Assembly: GCF_011075055.1 (NCBI RefSeq)
Contig: NW_025401107.1
Coordinates: 310,001-374,000 of the forward strand
DNA length: 64,000 bases
From: Mangifera indica
Taxonomy: Eukaryota; Streptophyta; Magnoliopsida; Sapindales; Anacardiaceae
Reading direction: 5' to 3'
In this document: piece after piece, positions 1 through 10,800 of the stretch
Layout of the letters: the number at the start of each line of letters is the position of its first letter
Numbering within the stretch: the stretch's first letter is position 1
The notes under the pieces: model-generated
What the model was told of the DNA's origin: nothing
Databases searched by the model: none
What the model saw: the letters and a program-made list of their open reading frames with translations, nothing else
Position numbers and translations under genes: made by a program

Positions 1-1302
1 GATTATCGCGGGGCCTACAATTCTGACAAGTGTACTACAAACTGTGGAAATGCTACTCAAACATGGTATTCTTCCAACCTAAAGCATACAAAATACAGCA
101 GAAAGTGGCTAATAGTTTATTTTATCTCATTGTGGAACTACCCTAGGGAATTTTAAATTGGATTATTGTTAACTAGCCTATTATGGGTATTTTTGATCAA
201 TCTTCAGGTACCATGTACCAAGGTCATGGTTGCAGGAATCACATAATTTACTTGTCATCTTTGAGGAAACAGGAGGGAATCCATTTGAGATTTCAGTCAA
301 GTTACGTACAACAGGAGTTGTATGTGCACAAGTGTCAGAGTCCCACTACCCACCTGTCCGGAACTGGTCCAGTTCAGATTTTATTGATGGAAAAACATCA
401 ATGAATGACATGACACCAGAAATGCATTTGCAGTGTGAAGATGGGCATGTAATCTCCTCCATTGAATTTGCTAGCTATGGCTCTCCTCAAGGTAGCTGCC
501 AGAATTTTTCTAGAGGCAACTGCCATGCACCCAAGTCATTGTCATTGTTGTCCGAGGTAAATTTGGTTTTACATTTTGTTACTATTTACTTGAGAAGTCT
601 GTGTGATATAATTTTGCAATTATGCAATCCATCATACCCTATGTCTAAAGGCAGATAAAAAGCATCTCCATAAACTTTTAGCTGGCGTATTCACTATGTG
701 CCAGTTAATGGAGATTCGAAATGATTTGAATAGCTTGAAATAGAGTAGATTTGAGGTTCAGATGAAGGAGGCCTGTGTCTTCTTGATGATTGCAGCTAAC
801 CATGCTATCAACAGCCTGCAATAATACAATATTAGGGATGCTATCATCTGTTGATTGAAATGGACCTTCTAGCAAATCATCCTTTTGATGAGCAGTATTG
901 GCTTCAAATGGTTGGCTCTGTTTGGCATTCGCAATGATTTCAAAACCAGTAAAACCCATTACTTATTTAGCCTATTATAAGACCCTAAATATGCATTTCT
1001 GGTGTCTTAACATTCATTAATGTTTTCAATGTTTATGTTCATATCAAATTAAAGTTCCAAGACTGGGATTTGTTGTCTGCCTAAATTGTCATAGTATGGG
1101 TGGTTTTCCAGCAAAAATCATTCTTTCTAGACTCTTACGTTATCAATTCTCTCTCTTGCAGACTTGCCAAGGAAGAAATAGCTGCTTTCTTGGTATTTCT
1201 AATGCTGTATTTGGAGGTGATCCATGCAGGGGCATTGTGAAGGCATTAGCTGTTCAAGCCAGGTGCACCCCTTCATCAAATTTTCGTTTTGCCCAGCTTT
1301 GA
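1..1302 (+). CDS. BGAL9: Beta-galactosidase, BGAL9-like, C-terminal part (3' end of gene)
   Basis: Last three exons of a glycoside hydrolase family 35 beta-galactosidase; the catalytic part lies upstream of the window. Exons 1-65, 208-556 and 1162-1302, with GT-AG introns. Joining 65 to 208 restores TW-YHVPRSWL, which confirms the splice; the stop TGA is at 1300-1302. The first exon reads DYRGAYNSDKCTTNCG, typical of this family. Exons 2-3 form a SUEL/rhamnose-binding type galactose lectin domain, from about MHLQCEDGHVISSIEFASYG to DPCRGIVKALAVQARC, with the regular Cys pattern. This domain is found at the C-terminus of only some plant BGALs; the closest pattern I recall is Arabidopsis BGAL9. 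These enzymes are usually secreted to the apoplast and trim terminal galactose from wall polysaccharides or glycoproteins. The copy looks intact as far as it can be seen. The 9 subtype is inferred from remembered sequence. Confidence 0.93.
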
Positions 1303-1690
1303 AGTGACAAGCAATGGGTGCAATGTACAGGGATTCAACGACATTTTACTGCAAATGTCTTCGGTATTGCTCCCTTCTGATTCGCATAGGAATTCCGATT
1401 GCATCATATTTTGTACATTCCATAACTTATAATCCTAATTCTGAACTGAGAAATTGAACATGTCCCATGTGCTTGTTGTACAGAGATTCTGAGTAATGCT
1501 CATTTGATGACTTTGTGAATGTGTCCATAAATAAGTTTGCCTCAGGTGCAGGAATGTTCAGAGCAACTCTTTACAAGATATAATATTCAAGCCAGATTAA
1601 ATGATGTAAGATAAGACATTGACATCGGTAACAGTACTAGACATGTCAACGGTCAGGACGACAAGCTCTCTTTTTGGCCACAGCTCACAA
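1303..1690 (+). other. 3' UTR and downstream flank of the beta-galactosidase gene
   Basis: No coding potential is seen. The stretch follows the BGAL stop directly and has ordinary T-rich 3' UTR composition; no clear poly(A) signal could be fixed. Confidence 0.4.
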
Positions 1691-1699
1691 TTTTATGGG

Positions 1700-2535
1700 G
1701 GGAAGAGAATTATTTTTACTCAAGTTTTAGCTAAAATTTAAAATCATATCCGTGAGAATTAAAAAACTTAAATACTTATTCATAGTCTAATTTCTGTTAA
1801 CTTTTTCTGTTAAAAATAAGGGTAGTTATTTTATTATTTATATTAAAAAGATATAAAATTTGTTATTTTTTTCCCTCTCCTTAGGTTTTAAAAACCAACA
1901 ATTTTACTCTTGCGTAAAGTTTTTAAACTTTGAAAAGTAATATTTTCACCCTCAAACCTAAGGTTTTCATAATTTTCAAACTCAATACCCCCTATAATTT
2001 TCAAAAGCAATAGTTTTATCTCTACTCTTCAATTTCACCTTCTAATATCCCTTTCGTCGTCTTTTCTAGCCTTCTCCTTCTCTTAAGTCAACAGTAGGTA
2101 GTACGATAAAGAGACTCTCTTTGTTGCACCATTTGTTGTCAACTCAGGAGGAAGAAGCCAAAGAGGACATCAAAAAAGAGGTCGAAAACTGAAATTGAAG
2201 AGTGAGAGTGAAACTATTATTTTTAAAAATTATGGAGGATTGTTGAGTTTGAAAAATATGGAAATCCTAGGTTTGAGGGTAAAAATGTTACTTTTTAAAT
2301 TTTAAAAACTTTAAGTAAAGTAAAATTGTTAGTTTTTAAAACTTAAGGAAAAAAAAGTAATAAATTTTATATTTTTTTAATATAAACAATAAAATGATCA
2401 TTTTATCTTTATTTCTAATAAAAAAAGAATTAATAAAAGTTGAGTTATAAATGAAAATTTAAATGTTTTTCAAGTGTTACACGGATATGAGTTTGAATTT
2501 AAGCTAAATCTTGGGTGAGAAATAATCCCTTTACC
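1700..2535. mobile_element. Long foldback (MITE-like) element with 9-bp target duplication
   Basis: Nearly the whole element is an inverted repeat. The left arm (GGGAAGAGAATTATTTTTAC onward, including CATATCCGTG) is mirrored by the right arm ending at 2535, and shared blocks such as AAAACCAACAATTTTACT/AAATTGTTAGTTTTTAAA lie deeper in. It is flanked by TTTTATGGG at 1691-1699 and 2536-2544, a 9-bp direct repeat. A 9-bp duplication suits Mutator-like transposition. No transposase is encoded, so it is non-autonomous. A relative sits at 56001-56706. Confidence 0.82.
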
Positions 2536-2544
2536 TTTTATGGG

Positions 2545-3076
2545 TTATATTAAGCTTATGGATTATGAAAGCTGTGTCTGGGACAAGACACATGAGCAGA
2601 TTTGACATAGTCGGTTAAAAATAATAAAAAACTAAAAAAATAAATAAATGATTTGGTGGACTGATTCACAAATAGATGTGGGTGGGCCATTGCATGGACC
2701 TACTAAGGCAAGGTTAGGGGGGTTTTGGGTCTAGCTATGTTTGTGGGCCGGTCTGGTTTGCAAGATGACAGGCCCGTAAGGTTTACCAATTGGAGGGCCT
2801 CAGCTTGGTATGATCTGTTGCCATGTGGATGACATTACATTGGAAAACAAATGCTTATTACCTACGGTCTTTTAGGGTATGTCATCGAACCTACTGGCAT
2901 ATATGGCGACATGCATGAATGTTGAATTGTGCCTAAATATAAAACTCATTACGGATCATTGAATAGGTGATTGTCACCATCTTATCTAACTTGGTATCTA
3001 CATATTTTAACTTGATATGCTGAATTCTTTCATATCATTATTATTATTATTATTATTATTATGTTTTTTTACTTTT
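2545..3076. other. Intergenic DNA with an (ATT)n microsatellite
   Basis: No gene seen. A short (TTA/ATT)n run lies at about 3036-3062. Confidence 0.4.
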
Positions 3077-3660
3077 AAGATTAAAAAGGATCACTTTCTC
3101 CAACTTTGGTTAAATGACAAATGTTTACTTGGTATCTTTGAAAAAACCAAATACATGTCTATTATCCAATTTTGAAAGGAACTTTTGTTGGTTTAAAAAT
3201 AAATTACTAATTTACTGTAATGATTAATTTATCCTTTATAGTGTAATACAAAAATACCATCAAGAAAGGATATATTTTAAATCACATATGTATACTCTTT
3301 TATTGAAATTATGAAAATATTTCTTCTATAAAAATTGAAAATTAATAATAATAAAAATTACCCCTTATATGGCAACGAAATTTCATTATAGTTTTTTGAA
3401 TGCTAGTTTGCTCTAGGATTTTGTATCTATTTATTAACAACGTAAAATTGCAATGTTTGAAACTACGAAGGTGCATGCAAAATTCCATGTGTTTAAAAGT
3501 AACAACAAATTTTCATTCACAGATAATTGATCCAATATATTTATGTTTCATCTTGTGCTTAGGATGCACTTCTTTTGTTGTCGTTGTTGTTGTTGTTATG
3601 AGCATATTTTCTTTAAAAATTTTCTCTCATAGATTGCTTTTCATAACTCCTTTCAATTTT
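3077..3660 (+). repeat. Direct repeat copy A, with a short membrane-like ORF
   Basis: This stretch is a diverged copy of 5212-5790 in the same orientation. Shared landmarks are AATGACAAATG near the start, TATATTTT-AATCACATAT, TTAGTTTGCTC, and GCTTAGGATGCAC followed by a hydrophobic stretch. Copy A encodes CLGCTSFVVVVVVVMSIFSLKIF inside a 112-residue frame (3400-3738); copy B encodes a similar segment. I do not recognise the protein. The unit may be part of an unknown transposon or a duplicated gene relic. Confidence 0.6.
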
Positions 3661-4344
3661 GAGCACATAACATTTGATAACAATTATCATAATAATTTAA
3701 AAAACAGATTTACATCCTATGCTTTGTTAATTGTCTAAAATGCCCTTTACTCTAACGGAATATAATAATGATGACAGTTTACGGGTGAATATTTGACTTT
3801 TTCAAGGTCAATTGTTGGACTTGCCATTTCATTAAACCTAGAAGAGAATAAATCTTTTGGCCTTCATAAAACCATACTTTTCTTGATTTTGTTTTATGTG
3901 TGGGCTATTTAGGTATGATGGGCATAAATGCAGTTATCAAAAAACATAATTAATATTTGCATCGCATTATTATATATTTTTTAAAATTTAAGAGTAAAAA
4001 TTTAATAAATTATATTTGTTTAATATTATTATTAAAATAATGATCTTATTTTTAATCTTAATTAAAAATTTTAACTTTAAATTTTTAAAAATTGATGGAT
4101 ATGAATTTAATATTACACTATATCAGAGGTGGGAATAAAACTTTTGGCCTAAACATAATTAATAGTTGCATTGTACCCCAATTCCCTTGCTCAAACTGAA
4201 TATTCATTTTGGAGTAATCTTGGTGGCAGGAAAATGATGTAAAAATAAAACGACGACGTAAGTAGACAATCCAAACAATTTGTACTAACAGATTTGTACA
4301 CGGCCGCCGACTAAAAACTAGACTAAATTCTCACAATTACCCTA
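3661..4344. other. Intergenic DNA with a truncated foldback-element arm
   Basis: No gene seen. About 3960-4150 resembles the right arm of the foldback family at 1700-2535 (long T/A blocks, GGATATGAATTTAA, GTGGGAATAA), so it is probably a truncated copy. Confidence 0.4.
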
Positions 4345-4355
4345 TTGGCCAAAAG

Positions 4356-5188
4356 TACGGCAGTGGATAATTTAGTTTAAATTATAAAATTAAAATAAAT
4401 TATTTAAAAATTATAATTTAGTTTGGTTTAGTTTAATTTGTAAAATGATTTGATTTAAAATAAAAAATTTTTAAACTATTTTTTTCAGTTTGAGTCATAG
4501 TTTAAACGATTTTTAAAACAAACCAAACTGTAGACCATATTATATATATATATATATATAATTATATTTAACAGAATTTTCTAATAAATAATTATATGTA
4601 TAACTTATTTGTTTTATTATTATTTTTAAATGTTGTATATATATTTTATATTTATTTTACATGTTTATATTATATTTTTAAAAAATTATAATTCAATTAA
4701 TTTTATTTTTTATATATATTATTTTTAAAAGTTCAACAATGGTAATCAAATTATGTATCTAAAACCTAATTTTTTTATATTATATATCATATATTATATT
4801 GAATGTTACATATTTTAAAAAATAAAATAATAAAAAATTATAATTTATTGAGCATTATTTTGAAAAATATCACAAACACCTTTAACATTTGAAAATTTTT
4901 TATAAACACTTATATTATATCATCATTTTCTTTTAAAAAGTGTATCGACTCATATCAATAATATATATCGTATTATATGATATATTTATTATATCATATT
5001 AATTTGAAACACCTTATAATATGTATGATTTTTTACTTATATCATATCATAACTATAGTTTAAATAGTAATTCGAACCAGACAAAATCGTATTTTTCAGT
5101 TTAGTTTGGCTTGAAATTTTTTCAAACCATTTTTCAATTTTATTTTAAAAAAACTCTTAAACTACACTAAACTAGACCACATACCCCC
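4356..5188. mobile_element. AT-rich terminal-inverted-repeat element
   Basis: It is flanked by direct repeats TTGGCCAAAAG at 4345-4355 and 5189-5199. The ends are imperfect inverted repeats: GCAGTGGATAATTTAGTTTAA on the left against the reverse complement of TAAACTAGACCACATACC on the right. TTTGGTTTAGTTT/AAACCAAACT motifs lie inside both arms. The interior is very AT-rich with a (TA)10 run at 4541-4560, and no ORF is seen. The 11-bp flank could be a 9-11 bp Mutator-type duplication. The family is not certain. Confidence 0.6.
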
Positions 5189-5211
5189 TTGGCCAAAAGA
5201 ATTGTTTCTAT

Positions 5212-5790
5212 TCAAGGTTTAGTGAAATGACAAATGCTCATTTGTTAACTTTTGAGAAAATGAAATATTCACTCGCCCGTTTAATTCTAGTTGTAAATTT
5301 TGTTAGTTTAAAATTAAATTATTGATTTATCTTTTTATAGTATAATAACAAAATTACCCTCAAAAGTTGATATATTTTCAATCACATATTTATACTCTCT
5401 AATATAAATTATGAAATTACTTAATTTATGAAAAATTAAAATTAATAATAATTGAAATTACGAAATTACCTCTTATATGAAAGCTAAATTTTATTACAGA
5501 TTTTTTAATGTTAGTTTGCTCCAGCATTCTGTATTTGTATGTTGAAAACGTGAAATTGCTTATGTCTAAAACTGTGAAGGTGATGCAAAATTCTAGATGC
5601 TGTGTTTGAAACTGGGAAAAAATTTGTATTCATAGATAATTGGTCCAAAATGTCGCGTTTCATCCCATGCTTAGGATGCACCTTTTTCGTTGTTGTAGTG
5701 TTAGCTGTCACTCTCGCCATTGTAGTTCAGTTTTCTTCAAAAATTTTCACTCACAGATTGCTCTCTAAAGCTCCTCTCAAACAAACACTC
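5212..5790 (+). repeat. Direct repeat copy B, with a short membrane-like ORF
   Basis: Second copy of the unit at 3077-3660. The 113-residue frame at 5602-5943 reads FIPCLGCTFFVVVVLAVTLA, a single strong hydrophobic segment, followed by VQFSSKIFTHRLL. After about 5775 the same frame runs into a Copia gag-like sequence, so the predicted protein looks like a chance or fossil fusion. The repeat may be non-coding retrotransposon sequence. Confidence 0.55.
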
Positions 5791-6880
5791 TTTAAAATGA
5801 AAGAAAATGAGTTGATTAGCGACGTGTTTGATAGGTTTATTACTATCATAAATAAATTAAAAAATCTTTGCAAAATTTATTATAACCAAGAAAATTTAAA
5901 AAACTTCTCATGTGTTTACCTTTGTTATGAGATTCCGAAGTAACGATAATAAAAAAAGACAATAAATGTCAAGATCTTGTCACCTGTAAAACTTTTGGGC
6001 TATTTCTCACTTACAAGCTCACATTGAAGTGACATAAAATTGAAGAAAGCGAGACGAAAAGAAGAGTATTGCTTTTAAATCCTCCATTAAAAAAATTATA
6101 TCTAAGAAGAAAAAAAGGTTTCTAAGTGATGTAGATGAAGATGCTGCTCTCCTAACTAAAGATCAATATGAGAACTTCATAAAAGTAGAAAAACGAAAAG
6201 AAATGGCATCTTTTGCGAGTGATAAAGGAGAAAAACAAAGAAAGGACCAAATGATTTGTTTCCAGTGTAAAAAGCTAAGATCCGTTAAATAAAATTGTAT
6301 ACTCCTTAAGAATGGTAGATTCAAAAAGAAAGTAGTGAAGACTACATGAGATGATATTGCCGAGTTAGAAGATAAGAAAAAGAAGTAGCCAATATGTGTT
6401 TCATGATAATGAGGTAGATGAAAGTCTCAAAGTTGTATGATTCATTTGAAAAAATGAAAGAAAAGCTTTGTCTTTTTATGTCAAAAAATACAACTTTAAA
6501 GATAAAAATTTTAAAGCTTGGAAAAAAAAAATGAATTTCTAATCCAAGAAAACTCTAAGCTTAAAGGAAGAGCAAGTGAAGAAAATAAGATTTTTAATTT
6601 TGAAAAGGCAAAACAAAAGTTCAAAAACGATATTCTCATAACTTCGAAGAAATGATACTTTAAAAAATGAAATTGATGTATTAAAAAAAAGTGTAAAGAC
6701 TTTCGGTGAAATAGTTTTAAAATTCAACAATAAAGAATATATTCTGGATAAAATATTTGGAAGACAAAGGAAAGTTAAACAAAAAAGACTTTGTTATAAA
6801 CATTTCATTAGAGCAAAATTTCTGAAAAATTATATTGTTAAAACCTCTACCTCAAGTAAAACCAATATAAACTTTTGAAA
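5775..6880 (+). pseudogene. Copia-type retrotransposon gag relic
   Basis: The translation begins LFKMKENELISDVFDRFITI and continues INKLKNLCKIYY, matching the Copia gag (UBN2) pattern in which a short acidic motif is followed by RF..I.N.LK.LGK.Y. Downstream frames show a lysine-rich block, a decayed zinc knuckle (CFQCKKLRSVK with a stop where the pattern continues to C), an acidic stretch, then coil-forming Lys/Glu/Leu-rich sequence to about 6880. Many stops and frameshifts are present. No LTR could be assigned. This is a dead gag fragment. Confidence 0.7.
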
Positions 6881-6981
6881 AATGACTTTGTTATATTGTT
6901 TGTCTAACATATATATTGATTTGAAGTGTTGTATGATCGAGCATGATGGGAATGCACACTGATACATGGGTTGCAAGGGCA

Positions 6982-7014
<33 letters not shown>

Positions 7015-7875
7015 CACAATGTACAACCATGCATGGGAAACTGCAGGGTCATGCATGTAAACGGTTATCAGATGAATCATGTCTTCAAAAGTCGAGACGT
7101 AATAAAGACAGTTGAAATCGCTTGTATGACCATGCATCTAAGCTACATGGCTGTAAGCAACATTATTTGATGAAAAATATAATGGGAATTGAAGTGTTGG
7201 CCGAGAGATATAGCATTTACTTCACACAAAAGACTATTTCGATCGCTGGAACTTCTCTAGCCATATGAAGACTTGCTTTTTCACTGGAAGAACAAGTAGG
7301 GCTTTTTCATTTCGATTCATAGTGGACAATGTTATGTCATGCTGATATTGTGTATGTATGGCTTGTGAGGATTTAGTTGTATTCTGAATATGCTATATGA
7401 TGATGAAAGAACATGAAATTTATGTCTGTGATATATATAGGATTGTTGCATTAAAGTCACATGATGGAGAAAGTATAAGATGTTAACATGTGATTGACTG
7501 ATCTATATGATAGAGCATGTAAATGTGTGATGTATTTACAGTTACTGATAAATTTTCTTGTTAAGAATTTCATGGTTGTTAAAGAATGACCATGTACTAA
7601 AATTTGTTGCTTAGTCTAGTCTTGTAAGTTTTGAAACACTTGAAATTCATGGCTATGAACATCTTTTTCCCTGTAAAACTGTAAGTAAATTCATAAATAT
7701 TTCTATCATACAACATCACCAGATGAAATTCAATTATATGGTAAACAGGAAGACATCACAAATTATTCCTTTGAAACATTTTATGCAATAGAAATAATGA
7801 TACACATGACTCAAGTCCTATTGATTTGTGTATACCTTTTGTAAGCACTATGTTCATCCAGGAAAGAGAAACATC
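6881..7875. other. Intergenic DNA downstream of RIN4, with a (TA)n run
   Basis: No gene seen. A (TA)n microsatellite lies at about 6981-7006. The right part probably contains the RIN4 3' UTR (read on the minus strand). Confidence 0.4.
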
Positions 7876-10800
7876 TTACTTGCACCATGGAAAGAAGCAA
7901 CATCTCTGTGAAAATAGTGAGACAAAGATTAGAATATCAGCCCTAGACATGCCTCATTTAAGCTTTGACAGATTTCAATTGCAACAATGCCATGGAAATT
8001 AATTCATTAACAGGCTTCTAATACATACCATGGGTGTCTCCTTGTGCTGCTTCGGGGTTGTAGCAACTGATACCATTCCATTTCCATTCAGCTTCTCTTC
8101 TCTCACTTTGTTGAAGGCATCAGTGAATCCATCTGCTGATGCTGGATTGGACTCATCCCAATCACCAAATTTCGGAACAGCAGCACTGCGATTACGCTGC
8201 CACAAGCATAGTAACATCATTCAACTTGATTATATATATTGATGTGCCATAATTAAACCTACTCAAAGCCTCTAATCCACCCACTTACCATAAAGATAGG
8301 TTATTAATGAGAAGTAGATAAGCAGAAAAAACAAGAACTGTCTAAGTTCCAGTTATTTCCAGACTATCAAAATGCAGAAATTTGTATAGACTTTGCTACA
8401 GAAAAAGGACCCTGGATGTATCAAACCGGACTCACAAAAAAAAAGTTCTGCTTTCTAGGTGATGTTTGACAATAAAAACCTTATAAATAAGCAGAAAAAC
8501 TAATATCAGTTTTCAGAATGTATTTAAAGAAAATATATGTACCATTTTATTAGTTCCAAAGGCTATTCTACAGTTCCAAGAATCCACACTTCTACCAGTT
8601 GTAAAACAAAGAACTGTATTCTTTTTCGTGGAAGCAAATTTATGAGAACATAAAACACCACAAACCCCAACCAAAGCATTCCTAACTTTTACTCCAAATT
8701 TGCAGCCTATAATCTCAACTTAAATAACTGGTGCGTGAAACTGTTTCTTGAAATTGCAATGTGATTATCTTTGCATATGGATATGTGCAAACTGTAGTAA
8801 GTGTTAATGCAAATTTATGAATGTTGTTGACAATAAATCAAAGCGAAGAAGATTACAATGTCACTGCCTTGAGTAACTGATCGCATCCGGGGTCTTCCAG
8901 GAGTTGAGGGAGAGAAGTTGTTGCTACCTTCTGTTGAACTCTTTCTTGGCAACGAGGGACGAGATTTTCCACTGCCTTTTCCTCCAACCCTTTCTTGATG
9001 ATTTTGAGGTAAGTGTGAGTGTTCAATTCTGCAATCAGAACCTACACTCTGCTGTATAGCCTTTTTAGGGCTATCATTGGAGATTGCACTGCGATCACGG
9101 TGAAGAGGTAAGCCACTGGCAACTTTCCGGTTTGCAGGGTCATGTCGCAGCAGAGATTCAGATGGCCTTCGTCTATTACCATTCTCTGGACTTGAGCCAT
9201 GCACATGCTTTTTCCTTACTGCCTCTTGCCCCTTTTGTGATCCTGATTTGATAGGAGGAGCTTGGGCAGTAGATAAATTATTAGAAGACCTGTCTAAACT
9301 TCCACTGGTCTTATTTGAAATTGTCTTCGCACTTTTACTAATCGCAGTCTTCTCAAAGTAGTCTGTGTAAGGGACGTCTGCATTTTCCCAACAGCCAAAC
9401 TTGGGCACTGGTAAACGTTGCTACAAAAATCAAAAATAGGAAAGTTGAAGATAAGCAAACAAAGGGCATAGGCAGTCAAATCAACATTTTGGTTGTTTTA
9501 TGGAAAACAAATAATCTGAGTAATCACAATTCTTGCTTTCGCAAATTCAACGAATTAAATTTTCAACAAAGATTATTAATGATCAAATGGAATAAAAAGT
9601 GAATATTTCTCTCAGCATTCTGGAAGGCTGTTTTCCAGATATCAGCCTAGCTGATATGATCTCTTAGTATCATCTGCATGCATTGTTTCCAAATGCAAAA
9701 TTCTGTAATAGTGATAACGTGTTCATTAGCATGCATTTTGGTACTTTCATAGTGATTTATTGTTTTTTCAATACAAGCAAGCTATAGTAAAATCAATAAA
9801 ACAACAAAATGTTATCTTCATAATAGCACAGCGTGCAGCCGTATACATATATCCAAGCATTAAAAATACAGAGAAACTTAAAAGTTATCCCACATTATTC
9901 AAACTTAAAGTTCAGAGAAATGTAATAAATCAAAACTTTGGATGAGGTACTAAATACTTCTGATCTGTGCTAAGCTGTTATCTGAATGTCAAGAGTCAGA
10001 ATAGACAAAATAAATGTGAAAAATATAGAAATTTCCCTAGAGTAGAGTTCTTATTGAGCATCGAGTACATTGCTTTCTTAAGCTCTCCCTAAATGGCTTA
10101 ACAATATATTTACACATCCTTTACTCATTTCGGAAACTTGATTTTTGTAAGCCTAAACATGAAGGTAGGAATCATTTGTTTGAAACTTCCTAACAAGAAA
10201 AACAAAATAATTCTGTGTCCCTAATAAAATTCTTAATGGAAATTAAGATATGATACTGCAGCCAGAATCGTCACTACTAGCACCCTTTTTTAAACCAAAG
10301 AACCATGAGTTCTAATAGAACTTCCTTCTTTAATAGTCCATTCTAATATACACTTTTCAATGTCACATGTTTTTAATACATTACATACACAAACCCATCT
10401 ACAGATCAATCAATAAGAACTTAATGTTAATCAGAAACTTTGGCATGCATAGGCTGAAACAAGGTAAAATATTTTTGTAGTAGCTTCACTTGATCAAGGG
10501 AGAGAGTTTAGTCTGTCAAAAGCTAAACAAATTTGGGAGAGATTTCAGCCTCTCGAATAGCCAGACTTGGGAGTGTTTTTTTTTTTTTTTGATATTGTTT
10601 CTTTGTTACTTTTTGTAGTTCATAAACACAACCATAATCAATGTAAATTCCAACTTTTTTCTTCATTTCTTGCCATTTAATTTGTTGAAATTGGTTGAGT
10701 GTTGGATAATTGGCAGCTTCTCACAAATTTGATACCAAAGTATGACGGGAATGGAGACCAGAATAGAGGGGTTAGAGAAGGATCTAGAGTTGGTGGAATA

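Noticed and set aside
230..658. Single-exon 142-codon protein starting at 230
   Set aside because: It is the middle exon of the beta-galactosidase read past its donor at 557; splice sites and family sequence define the true borders.
6904..7170. Overlapping 75-77 codon frames on both strands
   Set aside because: They depend on a (TA)n run, have no homology I can see and no splice or start context.
7999..8220. Separate small protein on the minus strand
   Set aside because: It is RIN4 exon 3 with flanking intron sequence.
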